A stretch of 64,000 nt of DNA, from positions 2,411,052 to 2,475,051 of the forward strand of contig ML662465.1 of assembly GCA_007570785.1 (NCBI GenBank), given 5' to 3'. Position 1 is the first letter of the stretch. Each line of letters opens with the position of its first letter. Positions 1-10,379 of this stretch are shown in pieces. A model generated the notes under the pieces. That model was not told the DNA's origin. It ran no database searches and saw only the letters and a list, made by a program, of their open reading frames with translations. Position numbers and translations under genes: made by a program. This DNA is from Antilocapra americana. Taxonomy: Eukaryota; Chordata; Mammalia; Artiodactyla; Antilocapridae.

Positions 1-746
1 TCCCCCCTTCCCAGAGGGAGAGGGAGAACAGGGCATCTTTTTTCACCTCCATGCCACTGCGCTGTAATATAGACTTTCAGAGATATTCATGTTGTGATTT
101 ATTCAATTCTTTTTCTCCATTGATTTTAATTAAGTTCCTCAGCTGTCTCCAAGCCCGGGGAGCAGGAACAAAACATGAAACACCGAGAGCCAAATGCTTT
201 TCTTTTGCAATTGAGTTTTTCCGAGTTTTTAAAGTGCTTCACGGGAGAGGAGAGAGGCATTGGAGGCTGAAGCATTTCCTTTGCTCCATCAGTCCCCAAA
301 TAATAAACATAAAAATTAAAATCCAGTTAAGAAAAATCACAGAAGTCATTACAGCTTGGCGGCTGATGGCGACTTTGATCAAATCTTTTATGCAATTTCA
401 CAGTTTCTAGGGGAATTCACTGAGCTGGCATTGATCTTGTTCGTGCCAGACAGATTGTTTTCTCCCAGCCGATACAGTGCGGGGAGCACAGGACCTGCCC
501 CTCCCAAACCAATTTCATCTTTGGATCTAAGTTCATGTCATGCTTTTTAAGGGTGATGCCATGGCTGCTTCTGGCTGGATCAGCTCCTTGGATTCCCCAT
601 CAGGCCCTGCCCGCACTGACCTCCCAGCAGGTCCTCCCAAAGATCTGGAAAGCCAATGAGATGCCAGAGCCAGCCTCTAATCCTGGGGCCAGAGGAAGGT
701 CACTCAGTAGCATCTAATTGTCACATGGCTGATGACCGGCCTGTGC
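1..746. other. Unique sequence, candidate conserved noncoding block
   Basis: No repeat family is recognised. The stretch is not simple-sequence, has ATTTTAATTAAG near 121 and AAAATTAAAATCCAG near 313, and mixes AT-rich homeodomain-like motifs with ordinary sequence. Frames here have no recognisable domain. Calling it regulatory is inference from texture only. Confidence 0.3.
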
Positions 747-1171
747 TTATGGTAAGGTTGCAGAAATGGTTAAGTTTGAGAATGCAAATATCTTAGGAGC
801 CAGCCCATGACCTAAAAAGAGAAAAGGCCTGTGTATGGACTTTGGCAAAATGATGAACACAATCTGGGTTTGAAGTGAGCAGTTCCGGCCAACAGTTATC
901 ATGTGGGAGTCCTGGCTTGGTGATATCTGATGTTCTGAATTTTCCAAAAGCCAGAAACAAGGATACCTCAAGTAATATGAAAATTTAAAAAAAACACCAA
1001 AATCTTATATTTAAATGTAGACAACCAATTAAAAATTAAATCACTCTGTAGGTCAGATAAAATACATCTGCAGGCTGGAGTTTAGCAGTGCACACTGGTT
1101 TGCAATGTCTGATATGTTGGTGAAGATTGAATGCTTTGAATCCAGGTCTAGGTACAATCTGAGTACCATCG
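747..1171. other. Unique sequence, nothing recognised
   Basis: No repeat, gene or RNA was recognised. An A-rich patch lies at about 980-1045. Confidence 0.4.
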
Positions 1172-1445
1172 CCTACCAGCTGCATGATCTTGGCTAGTAT
1201 TTTAACTTCTGAGTTTCCAGGATAGTATGCATAGCATGGAGTACACACGATGTAAAGAGTCAGGTCTGAAAGAGGGCACAGCAACCCACTCCAGTATTCT
1301 TGCCTGGAGAATCCCATGGACAGAGGAGTCTGGTGGGCTACAGTCCATGGGGTCACAAAGAGTCAGACATGACTGAAGTGACTTAGCATGCTCACAAAGA
1401 GCCTGGTGCACAATATGTAACCAATAAATGCTGTAACCCTTGATG
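1172..1445 (+). repeat. MIR SINE split by a Bov-tA
   Basis: The left part (1172-1260) carries the MIR region corresponding to 'gctgtgtgaccttgggcaag' and 'cctcagtttcc' in degraded form. The right part (from 1395) carries the MIR tail 'agcctgg...caataaatg'. The Bov-tA at 1262-1394 separates them, so the MIR is the older element. Confidence 0.6.
1262..1394 (+). repeat. Bov-tA SINE, 5' truncated
   Basis: Contains the BovA core 'ccactccagtattcttgcc', 'cccatggacagagga' and 'ggctacagtccatgg'. The tRNA-like head is missing. The flanks AAAGAGTC (1254-1261) and AAAGAGCC (1395-1402) look like a TSD. Confidence 0.85.
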
Positions 1446-1509
1446 TCATCATGATTGTTATCTTCTTCTTTATCATCACCACCATTTCTGTGACATGGTG
1501 ATTCATTAA

Positions 1510-1541
1510 ATATATATATATATATATACATATATATATTT
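1510..1541. repeat. (TA)n microsatellite
   Basis: Alternating TA run with a single CA interruption. Confidence 0.9.
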
Positions 1542-1552
1542 GATTACTATCC

Positions 1553-2152
1553 CTGTTCCTGGCAAAGAACTCCTAAAACTCTTATAATTTCATAAGTGAT
1601 GAGAGCAAGAAGGTGTCTTTAGTTATGTGAATGAAGTCACTTTTAGAAAGTGCCTAAGGAGAGGGGCTGATTTCCAGTAGAGCCAACAGTGGGAGTAGAG
1701 GATTGGAACGTTCAGTCCCACCCCAGACTCTGGGGAGGGGATAGGAGGAGAGGGGCTCAAGACTGAGTTCAATCACCAAAGACCAGTGATTTCATCAATT
1801 GTGCCTGTGATTCAAAACTGAAAAGGACTGGGTTCAAAGAGCTTCTGGGTTGGTGAACGCATGGAGATTTGGGGAGAGTGGACACTTAGGGAGGCATGGA
1901 AGCTCTGTAGCCCCTCTCACATAACCTGCACTATGCCCCTCTTTCACCTGGCTGTTCTTGAGTTATATGCTTCTGTAACTTACCTGTGATCTAATAAGTC
2001 AAGTGTTTCTTGGAGTTCTGTGAGCAACTCTGGCAAATTGATGGAATGCAAGGAGGGCCCTGTTGGGACTTCTTGGTCTCTAGCCAGTCGGGGCAGTAAG
2101 TTGGAAGCCCAGGTGACAACCTGGACTTGAGACTGGCCTCCGAAGTGGCATA
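1553..2152 (+). repeat. Ancient LTR-like repeat of placental mammals
   Basis: The order of segments matches an old LTR-type family I recognise by its pieces: 'aaagaactcctaaaac' near 1564, 'gggagtagaggattg' near 1690, 'gcttctgggttggtgaacgc' near 1841, 'tggctgttc...gagttatat' near 1950 and 'acctggacttgagactggc' near 2120. The polyadenylation motif expected near 1975 has decayed. The subfamily name is not resolved, and the LTR nature is inferred from family layout. Confidence 0.5.
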
Positions 2153-2159
2153 TATTTAC

Positions 2160-2545
2160 ACGCACACACACACATATACACACACTGGAATACTACTCAG
2201 TCATACAAAATAATGAAATAATGCCATTTGCAGCAACATGGATGAACCTAGAGATTGCCACACTAAGTGAAATACGTCAAAGACAAATATATAAAATCAT
2301 TTATATATGGAATACATTAATATCTTATAATAAACTTAATGGAAAAGAATCTGAAAAAGTATATATATATATATATCTGAATCATCTTGCTGTATACCAG
2401 AAGCTAACACAATTTTGGAAATCAACTATACTTCAGTCAAAAAAATGAAAAGAAATGTAAAAGAAAAAAATCATCATGCTGTACACCTTAAAGTTAGGCA
2501 ATGTTTTCTGTCAATCAAATCTCAATAAAGCTGGGGGAAAGAGTC
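2160..2545 (+). repeat. L1 3' end, with a second L1 tail
   Basis: Contains 'ggaatactactcag', 'gccatttgcagcaacatgga' and 'cactaagtgaaat', all typical of the end of L1 ORF2. An adenine-rich tail near 2440-2470 is followed by a second, older-looking tail ending 'tctcaataaagctggggg'. A TA run lies at 2361-2377. The start abuts a short CA run at 2160-2182. Confidence 0.75.
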
Positions 2546-2564
2546 ATGTAAATAAAAATGCAGT

Positions 2565-2632
2565 TTCACATTAGACTTATTGAATCAGAGACTCCGGAAA
2601 TTGGGCTCAGTGATCTGTTTTTGTTTTAAGGT
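2565..2632 (+). repeat. MER5-like hAT fragment
   Basis: 'ttgaatcagagactccgg' followed by 'gggctcagtgatctg' matches the middle of MER5A/MER20-type nonautonomous hAT elements. Confidence 0.5.
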
Positions 2633-2639
2633 AATTCTA

Positions 2640-3180
2640 AATTCACACAACATAAATTCACATAATTCCTCTGTGTAAGGAATAACACAGAGAAACCTTT
2701 TGTATATCATTCCCAGTTTTACCTCGATCTAACATTTAGAAAAACTGTAGAATAATGTCATAACAGGAACACTGACATTATATAATCCACGGCTTTTACT
2801 CAGATTTCCCCAGTTTTACTCTTACTCATCTGTGTGTATATGTTACATGTATTTCATTCTGTAAAATTTCATCACATTTATAGTTTTGTGTATCCATCAC
2901 TATAGTCAAGATACCAAATAGTCCCTGCACCAAAAGATCTCTGTCAGTTCTATAACCACATCCACCTCCTTCACCCCAGCAATCAATTCCCCCCAGCTTC
3001 ATGGAGATATAATTGTCATATAACATTGTGTAACTTTAAGGTGTACAAGGTATTGATTTGATAATTTGTATATTACAAAATTCTTATCACCATAATATTA
3101 GCATCTATCCCATTACATAATCATCATTTTTTTTTCTTTTGGTGATAAGAACATTACCAGCAATCCATTTTTAACAAGCT
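2640..3180. repeat. Ancient L1 (L1M-type) 3' fragments
   Basis: Landmarks include 'ggaacactgacattatataatcc', shortened here, 'tttccccagttttac', 'gtatccatcac' and 'catggagatataattg'. These are common in the 3' regions of old mammalian L1s. Two joined pieces are likely, with a break near 2990. Orientation is not assigned. Confidence 0.55.
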
Positions 3181-3186
3181 CTCCAG

Positions 3187-3409
3187 CTGACTATGGAAGT
3201 GACTCACTGGAAAAGACCCTGATTCTGAGAAAGATTGAAGGCAGGAGAAGGGGACAACGGAGCCTGAGATGGTTGGATGGCATCACTGACTCGATGGACA
3301 TGAGTTTGAGCAAGCTCTGGGAGTTGATGATGGATAGGGAAGCCTGGTGTGCTATAGTCCATGGGGTTGCAAAAGAGTCAGACACGACAGAGCGACTGAA
3401 CTGAACTGA
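3187..3409 (+). repeat. BovB LINE 3' end
   Basis: Runs from 'gactcactggaaaagaccc' through 'gagatggttggatggcatc' and 'gactcgatggacatgagttt' to the terminal 'gactgaactgaactga', the BovB 3' terminus. It is heavily 5' truncated (full BovB is about 3.2 kb) and non-coding. Confidence 0.9.
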
Positions 3410-3484
3410 CCAGTTGCTTTTAATGAACCAGAGTTTGGAAGACAGTGATGCTTTGTTCTTTATTGTTACCAGGTTTCTGCTCTA

Positions 3485-3950
3485 GCACTGTGCAAGCCAT
3501 TGAGCTAAATCATTTACGTGTGTCATCTAATTGTATCTTCAGATTATCTATGGGATCAGTACCAGTATTGTTCTCCATCTCAGGGACTGAGGGAGTGTCC
3601 CTACAGAGCAGAAGGTGTCATTGCAAACAAGACAGAAATACTAATAGTTGCACAATTAATAGCTTCCCTGGTGGCTCAGATGGTAAAGAATCTGCTTGCA
3701 ATGCGGGAGACCTGGGTTCAATCCCTAGGTCAGGAAGATTCCTCTGGAAAAGGAACCCTCCAGTATTCATGCCTGGAGAATCCCATGGACAGAGCCTGGC
3801 AGACTACAGGCCATGGGGTTGCAAAGAGCTGGACACAACTGAGCAATTAACTAATACTTTAAACTTTCAGTTAATAACAGGTAAAGTCATAATTTGAATC
3901 CAGAGCCGTCTGACTCCAGGGAACCAGGCTCTTATCATGAGTCTACCTTG
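3485..3950 (-). repeat. MIR SINE split by a Bov-tA
   Basis: The antisense MIR left part has 'gagctaaatcatttacgtgtgtcatctaa' in shortened-consensus form. The right part has 'aatttgaatccagagccgtctgactcc', the reverse of the MIR tRNA-like head. The 3661-3843 SINE interrupts it. Confidence 0.55.
3661..3843 (+). repeat. Bov-tA SINE, nearly full length
   Basis: The tRNA-Glu-derived head 'gcttccctggtggctcag' is followed by the BovA body. CAATTAA occurs at 3653-3659 and again at 3844-3850 as the likely TSD. Confidence 0.95.
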
Positions 3951-4586
3951 AATTTCTGGTCCCAGTGCAAAAGCATAAATGAGTCTAGCTGGGAGCCCTT
4001 TTTCCAGTGGGTGGTTTTTGCAGCTGAGACCTATCCAATCTGCCATCTCAAGGTCTCTTTTAGCCCCACAGCAATGCCACCCTTTGAGGATTTCCTCACT
4101 ACTCCTAATCAAATTTAATCTCAAGAAAGTGAGATGTTTCAGTCCCCTTCAGAAGTGGCCAGCTACGTAGAAGGGACTCAGCAAAGCCTTAAGTTCTAGG
4201 GTACTAGAGTTTAAATGCCATTTAAGAAATTCTTCCAGCTAAGCAGCCCCTTTTAGCAATGGGAAAAGGCAGGTCAGGGAGGGTCAGGTCCCCTCCTCTG
4301 GGTGGAATATTGGGGCATTGGGCTGGTTAAATGGCCTGAAGCTCAGAGGAACAGCCTCAGAGCAGTGAGGGAGCCCATGAGTGCAGTGGACCTGGTTTTC
4401 AGTGAGATGACTCTAGCCTTGGAAGCCCAGTGGTCTGTCCTGTCCCCTGGGGTCTCCAGTTAGTGTCTTGAATTAATGCTAAACTGCAATCAGGTACTAG
4501 AATTGAATTATTGAGGTACTTCTGGACATGGACAGGCAACTCTTGGGTAGCTTAAGCCTTTAAACCCCCCTCTCCCTCCATTTAAT
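3951..4586. other. Unique sequence
   Basis: No repeat or gene is recognised. AT-rich motifs GAATTAATGCTAAA and GAATTGAATTATTGAGG lie at about 4470-4515. Confidence 0.4.
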
Positions 4587-4614
4587 TGTGTGTGTGTGTG
4601 TGTGTGTGTGTGTG
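4587..4614. repeat. (GT)n microsatellite
   Basis: About 14 uninterrupted GT units. Confidence 0.95.
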
Positions 4615-5030
4615 AGTCAGCTCTGTGTTCTGTTTTATCGGGAAGGGGCTAAGTGCTTGCTACAAAGACAGGAAAGGTAAGTTTTATTGCAGGATAGAAG
4701 AGATTTCACATGTGGGGCATCCACTCTTTCACTGATTGAGTGCCTTGCACACCATTGGACCAAGCAACTGAGACTCTCCCACGTGACCACTGCAAGAAAC
4801 CACCCTTCGCAGAAGTCCTCATCAATTCCAGTTCACATTTTGGGTACATGGCAATAGAGACCAAAGTGCTTTAGCCAAATCCTCATCTTCTAGGGGATGC
4901 TAGAAATTGTGCCATGTGACCTCTGAGGAGTTAGTGGAAAGCTGAAGAATATTCTTCAGCTCATCTTAGAAGTCAAATTACCAAGTTTCCAGGTCTCCTG
5001 AATGGGGTCATAATCCTGCAAATAAACCTG
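4615..5030. other. Unique sequence
   Basis: No repeat, gene or RNA recognised. Confidence 0.4.
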
Positions 5031-5042
5031 GTTAGCACATTT

Positions 5043-5346
5043 TTTAAAGTAAATTTTTAATGGGAGGATACTTGTTTTGCAATATTCTGTTGGTTTCTGC
5101 CATTCAACAAGGTGAATCAGCCATGAGCATACATATGTCCCATCCCCTTTGAACCTCCGTCCCACCTCCCACCCCATCCTGCCCCTCTAGGTTGTCACAG
5201 AGCACTGGATTTGAGCTCCCTGCCTCATACAGCAAATTTCCACTGCTATCTAAGTTTACATATGATAGTGTATATGTATCAAAACTCCTCTCTCAATTCA
5301 TCCCACCTTCTCCTTCCCCTCCTGTGTCCACCAGGCTGTCCTCTAT
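5043..5346 (-). repeat. Ruminant L1 3' end, antisense, with 12-base TSD
   Basis: Antisense L1 3' UTR with 'gaatcagccatgagcatac', 'gttgtcacagagcac' and 'tgtccaccaggctgt'. GTTAGCACATTT occurs exactly at 5031-5042 and 5347-5358, so this is one 5'-truncated insertion of about 300 bases. Confidence 0.95.
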
Positions 5347-5454
5347 GTTAGCACATTTGACAGATACTTGGGATTTACTAGAGTCATCTTGTCTTCCCAC
5401 CTAGCCTTGTCCCTTCTCTAAGCCACTGTCTTTTACAAATACTGTACTGTGACA

Positions 5455-5610
5455 TTCGTTTCTGCTCCCATTTAATAGAAAAGCCAGCTGGGGTCCAGAG
5501 AGGGCAAGTGATTTGCCTGAGCTCACACAGCAGTGAGCATCACAGCCAGAATTTGAACCTGGATGGATGAAATTCAGGAGCACAGCGCTCTTCCGATACT
5601 AAGCTGCTCT
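5455..5610 (-). repeat. MIR SINE
   Basis: Antisense MIR with 'ccatttaatagaaaag', 'cagagagggcaagtgattt', 'cctgagctcacacagc' and 'gaatttgaacctgg'. Confidence 0.7.
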
Positions 5611-5990
5611 TCTCCTTATTAGAAACGCAATGTAATTAAGTGCTCGGGGCTTGCCATAATTCAAAATACACTTGACACCACAATCTACCCGAGACACCAT
5701 CCATAATGGAACAATGACAGGGAATTGCCCTCTTGGCAGGTGAGATTCTATCGGTCTGGCTCCATCATCACCATTACTCGCTCTGTATCTCGATTATCTT
5801 CCCCATAAGACATATTTACAGCAATATTAAAAGGGAGATGAAGGGATATATTATCTTCCTTATGTACAACATATATTACACGCCCATGCCCGTCACAGCC
5901 CAGATGATGCCTGACAAGGCAGCCTGCAGTGATAGAAGCCAAGTCATTCTATCACTTTCGAACAGGCCAACCACCACCTTGTGTGATGGG
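5611..5990. other. Unique block, candidate conserved noncoding element
   Basis: No repeat signature in about 380 bases between MIR fossils. It contains AATGTAATTAAGTG at about 5629 and AAATACACTTGACACC, with balanced complexity and no coding pattern. Conservation is inferred, not tested. Confidence 0.35.
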
Positions 5991-5991
5991 A

Positions 5992-6130
5992 GAGAGATCA
6001 TCATCACTGTCCTCACCCCCATTTCACAGGGAAGAGCACCAAGGTTCAGAGGAGTGAAGTGATTTTCCTTAGATGCCCACCCCCTCTAGGACTAGTGAAG
6101 GCAGGACTTGTCCCCAGACCTTCCAATTTA
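5992..6130 (-). repeat. MIR SINE
   Basis: Antisense MIR core: 'cccccatttcacagggaaga', then 'ggttcagaggagtgaagtga', then 'aggcaggacttg'. Confidence 0.6.
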
Positions 6131-6189
6131 TCCTTTGAGATCCTTATATTGCATATATAAGGGGATGTATATATGTATACATCCTGGGG

Positions 6190-6340
6190 ATGTATTCATT
6201 CATTTACTCATTCACTGATTTGTTTAATATATATTGAGTGAGCACCTGCTTCAGGCCAAGTGTGAGGTGCTAGGAGGAATTTGTGAAGGAGACCATCTAG
6301 ACTCCCCGCTCTCATGGCGACCAGAGCAGGGGCCTTTTCC
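6190..6340 (-). repeat. L2 LINE 3' end
   Basis: 'attcattcatttactcattc', then 'tattgagtgagcacctgc' and 'ggccaagtgtgaggtgcta' follow the antisense L2 3' end. A TA/TG-rich patch precedes it (6140-6182). Confidence 0.6.
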
Positions 6341-6783
6341 GGGTTGATTCTCCCCAGGCAACATTGCACAAAGTCTGGACACACTTTGGGAATCACAATT
6401 AAAAGGATGCTACTGGGTGTCTAGTGAGTCGATGCTACATATGCTTCCAAACATCCTACAATACACAGGACGGCCCTCCAACAGAGCTATCCATCCTCAA
6501 ATGTCAATAACATGGATTATTAACCATTTTATTTAAAAGATTTTTTTTATTGTAACAAATTCATGAAAGACTTTTTTCTTTCTTGTGTTGGTTTTGCCGT
6601 ACATTGACATGAATCCGCTGTGGGTATACATGTTTCCCTTCCAGAACCCCCCTCCCACCTCCCTCTCGATTCCATCCCTCTGGGTCATCCCGGTGCACCA
6701 GCCCTGAGCACCCTGTATCATGCATCAAACCTGGGTTGGCGATTCATTTTCATATATGATAATTTACATTGAGATACCTTGGC
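6341..6783 (-). repeat. hAT-type DNA transposon fossil, split by an L1
   Basis: 'gggaatcacaatta', 'ggatgctactgggtgtctag' and 'aacatcctacaatacacagg' belong to the same family as the copy at 49359-49551, in opposite orientation. The end 'tgagataccttgg' reappears after the L1 at 6532-6768. The subfamily is not named with certainty. Confidence 0.55.
6532..6768 (-). repeat. Ruminant L1 3' end, antisense
   Basis: A T-rich start is followed by 'ttggttttgccgtacattga', 'atgaatccgctgtgggtata', 'gggtcatcccggtgcaccag' and 'ttggcgattcattttcata', all L1 3' UTR landmarks. It inserted near the end of the hAT fossil. Confidence 0.9.
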
Positions 6784-6879
6784 CTAGAACATATTGAAGA
6801 GGACAGAATTAATCAAACTGTTTCATTCAGGAGGGTATGGTTACAAATAGAGAAACAAGAAATGAATAAATAGTCACAG

Positions 6880-7135
6880 CTAATGCTTTTGTAGCATACA
6901 CGTGCCAGGCTGGGCTCCGACAGCCTTTACCTCTACTAACACATTTACTCCTCGAAACAGCCCAGTGGTATCGGTATTACTACCATCTCCAATCACATAG
7001 AGCAGAAAACTCAGGCTCAGAGAGGTTAAGCACCTTGCCCAGTGTCACACAGCCAATAGATGGATTGGGACTGGAATCGAGGCTGTTTGACACCAGTTTC
7101 TCTGCGTTTGGCTGCTACATTGCACTGCTTCCTTG
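6880..7135 (-). repeat. MIR SINE, nearly full length
   Basis: Antisense MIR with 'acacatttactcctcgaaac', 'ctcaggctcagagaggttaa', 'cttgcccagtgtcacacagc' and a degenerate head 'gactggaatcgaggctg'. Confidence 0.8.
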
Positions 7136-7139
7136 TGGG

Positions 7140-7670
7140 ACATAGGAACTTGCTGTGGTCTGGGGTTGAGGGAAGCTCTGTGGGGGAAAGCGACACATGA
7201 TATGAGATTTAAGGAACCTAGAACGTGGAGGCGAAGAGGGAAAAGCATTTCAGTCAGAAGGAACAGCATGTGCAAAACCTTATGGCAAGAGGCACAATTT
7301 TGAAAGCAATTGAAAGTGACTGTGGTGGGAGAGCAGAGGGTGGGGCTAGAAATGAAGCTGGAGGGTCCGGCAGGGCCACACGCTGGGTTTGCGGAGGGGC
7401 CCGGGGAGAGACAGGGTGGAGGGCGTGTTCTGATCAGAGCAGTGGGAGGCTCTGACCTGGGCTTTGAAGGTGCCCTCTGGCTGCTGTGTGCACACAGGGG
7501 GCTTGAGTAGAGGAAAGGACAGGAGAGGAGGACACTGCAGGGCTAAGAGATGGGGCCGGCATCGCTGGACTGCAGAGAAGTGGACAGATGTGAAAACTAT
7601 TTAGGAGGCAAAACTGTCAGATGCGGTGATGGATGGGGTGTTGGGGCAGGGTGATGGGTAATGCATTGCT
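7140..7670 (-). repeat. L2 LINE fragment
   Basis: 'aggaacagcatgtgcaaaac' and the purine-rich text ending 'ctctggctgctgtgtg' fit antisense L2. Divergence is high and the internal boundaries are uncertain. Confidence 0.5.
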
Positions 7671-8449
7671 TGTCCTCTGTGTGCCTGACTGTTTCCTGAA
7701 TTAACGCAAAGGCTGTTGCTGGAGCAGTGCTGGAGACTGCTGAGAAGGGCTGCTGGCCTCTCCCACCCCTCCTCGAACCTGGAAGCCCCTGTCCCTGCTC
7801 ACAGTCCCCGCTGCAAAGCCTAGGAGCATCATGATGCTGCCTTGCTCTGCTGACAGCCCTCTGTTTGTGTTCTCAGATGCCTCTACCTCACAGATAATTA
7901 ATGTCAGCCGGCTGTCACCACACCCTGGCTAATCACAGTGCGTGGGGGTAGGCGCACTGGTCGATGAGCAGCCCAGGGACCTGTCAGCCCCAGGAAAGGG
8001 CGCGTCACTCGCCAGTCATTGGAGAATGTGCCGTGAATTGTAGCACACGCTTTTCTGCTTGGGAGGCACCGTCGGTCTGCATCCCATGGGAAACAGATGC
8101 TCAAGGTCATGTCTGCATGTCCGGGGACCCAGGCCGGACAGCAGGAGAGGGAATGGGGGTGGGGTTGCTCCTTATGGGTGTGGATGCAGCCCCTCCCCTT
8201 CCTCATGTGTGAGCCACAACTGCATCTATTTCGGACTCAATACTGTGCTCAAAATTCAGCTAATTAAGTACGTTTGCACAACGCCGAAGGGCTTTCTAGT
8301 TACATGGAGACACTTGTAGCTCCTCCGACAGTTTAGTCTTTGCTGTATTTATTTGCCTTCTGCTGGTTGCAGCTTCCAGATCCCCCCTGTTCCCATCCCA
8401 ACCGGAGCCATTAATTTAAACTCTTTGTTTAGCTTCATTGTATCCTCTC
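7671..8449. other. Unique sequence with possible conserved patches
   Basis: No repeat recognised. CAGATAATTAATGTCAGCC lies near 7891, CTGGCTAATCACAGTG near 7926 and CAGCTAATTAAGTACG near 8257. Frames across 7904-8319 show no recognisable domain. Confidence 0.35.
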
Positions 8450-8590
8450 CTTTATTCATTTGCTTGCTTGTTTATTCCTTCACCAGGTCAGCACTGAGTT
8501 CCCGCTGAGCATAGCTTTGTGTGAGGGAAAACGATAATCAACAAGGCCGACACAGTCCATCCCGGGGGCACAGTCTGCAGGCCGGTCGGC
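8450..8590 (-). repeat. L2 LINE 3' end
   Basis: 'tttattcatttgcttgcttg' followed by 'caacaaggccgacacagtcc' fits the antisense L2 3' end. Confidence 0.5.
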
Positions 8591-8760
8591 AGCCCTTAAG
8601 AAAGCTGCAAAGTGTTGTTAATTTCAGTATCAGTAGTTCTCCTTTCCACGGTGAGGTGCATTTTTGTCTCTGTTTCCATTTCTAGGACCCTGAATCTGTG
8701 GGAATCTCACTGAGGTCGGGGACTATCTGATTTATGTCCGAGTGTTTTGGGGCCCAGTGG

Positions 8761-8945
8761 GGCTTCCCAGGTGGCTAGTGGTAAAGAACCTGCCCAGGAG
8801 AACGTAAGAAACACAGATTCGATCGCTGGATCAGGAAGATGGCCTGGAGGTGTGACAACCTGCTCCAGTATTCTTGCCTGGAGAATCCCCATGGACAGAG
8901 AAGCCTGGTGGGCTACAGTCCGTGGGGTTGCAAAGAGTCAGTGAC
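8761..8945 (+). repeat. Bov-tA SINE
   Basis: Head 'ggcttcccaggtggctag', then 'ctccagtattcttgcctgg' and 'ggttgcaaagagtca'. Several small internal changes. The 3' tail is short. Confidence 0.9.
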
Positions 8946-9564
8946 AGCACCCACTCCAGTATATTCACAGTGGATATTTAGTGAAAGACAGAGTGAGTGG
9001 AGTAGATGAGAGTAGGCTTTACACACCCAGAACGATGAATGCTTCTTTATCCAGAGAGCTGCCTGCTGTCCCAGCTACCCAAGGTACATTGTGATGACAT
9101 CAACACAGTTGTGTGAAGGAATAGTTGTGTGCATCAGAGATAGCCTGGGCCATGGAGAGGACCCCTCCTCTGGGGGTCTGGTCGCCCAGGCAAATACTCA
9201 GAGACAGCTGTCTTAAGCATCTTTTATATGCCTAGCTCTGTGCTCAGGGCATAAGGGATTGAGGCTTCCCTCTGAAGGTGGGTGGCAGGCTGAAGTCTGG
9301 GACATGGGAGGTTGGGGAAGTTCCAAGGAGCATCAGCTGACTCACCAGCCCAGTGAGCGGAAACTAGAGAGGAAGAGGCTGTGAGGGAGTGAGCTCCCCA
9401 GCTAGGAAGGCATTCAAGAAGATCATAGAAGATGCCTCGCCAGAGAGGCTGCATTCTCAGTTGGGACAGGCATTCTGAAAGAGCCGTTAGGATGGACTAG
9501 GTGTGAATCTCAGCAAGCTTCTGCTGTGGGTCTGGTAGGAAAAGTGAGCTGGTGTGTAGTGAGG
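8946..9564. other. Unique sequence
   Basis: No gene seen. A faint L2-like fragment may lie at 9205-9260 ('tgcctagctctgtgctcagg'). Confidence 0.4.
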
Positions 9565-9760
9565 AGCCCTTGTTTCAGAATCAAGCAGACCTGTGAGTAA
9601 GTCCTGGCTTTGACCTCTTAATAGATAGTGAGGAGGTCATTGAACTTCTTTGATTCTTCGTTTTCCCCTTCGTAAAATGGGTGAGATGACACTTCAGTGA
9701 TCACACCTGCAAAGTACGGAATACAAGCTTGCCAGACAGGAGCTACTCATGCTATTTGTA
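9565..9760 (+). repeat. MIR SINE
   Basis: Sense MIR: 'gtcctggctttgacctctta', 'ggtcattgaacttctttg' and 'cgtaaaatgggtgagatgac'. Confidence 0.65.
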
Positions 9761-10204
9761 AAAGATCAAAGATCAGGGCAGGGACCTGACCAGTGCCCGA
9801 TGGATGTGGGAGTGGGGTAAGTAAGATTGCACATGGCTCATTTGGGGCAGGTGGTGCTCGGGGAGAAGTCACACCGGAAGAGGGCTGCAGAGCAAGGAGG
9901 CCAGCGAATGGAGGGCTGAAACCAGGCACCGCCCTGCACAATGAAGTGAATGAGTGGGGGCTGGCTGAGCAGGGCTCCTCCTGAAGGATGGAGGTGCTCA
10001 GACTCTAGCTTTCAAGTCATTTCAAATCTGCATTAGGGGATGGTTGCAGGACTGACGGCTGGCTTCTGTTCTCTTCCAGTTCTGGGGTCCTTTGTGTTTC
10101 TGAGGTCCCACTTATCAGCAAGAGTAACTCCCACCTATCCCTCTGCTTTGCTTTTGCCTTCCCTTCTGGCAGAAGGCTCCTCATTCATTTGCTCCCTTTT
10201 TAAG
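9761..10204. other. Unique sequence
   Basis: No repeat or gene recognised. Short overlapping frames on both strands lack any domain. Confidence 0.4.
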
Positions 10205-10375
10205 TTAGTCAACAAATCCTTCAGAGAACTGCTTGCTGGTTGGCTTCTAGCCTAGGGCTCATACTGCAGAAATGCAACAGAGACGGAGCAAACAGTGTCT
10301 CTACCCTCAAGAGCGTCCAGCCTGGAGTTGGAGGCAGAAATGTGGCAGGCGATTGTCATACGGTGTGGCCACAAA
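10205..10375 (-). repeat. L2 LINE 3' fragment
   Basis: 'agtcaacaaatccttcagag' then 'ctctaccctcaagagcgtcc' fits antisense L2, in which a 'ctcaaggagctcacagtc' segment is expected. Confidence 0.5.
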
Positions 10376-10379
10376 CATG

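Noticed and set aside
3661..3843. tRNA gene at the tRNA-like head of the SINE (and other Bov-tA or CHR-2 copies)
   Set aside because: These heads are SINE promoters derived from tRNA. None shows an intact cloverleaf with a proper acceptor stem.
3445..3897. 150-codon plus-strand frame
   Set aside because: It runs through a Bov-tA inserted in a MIR, so it is translated repeat.
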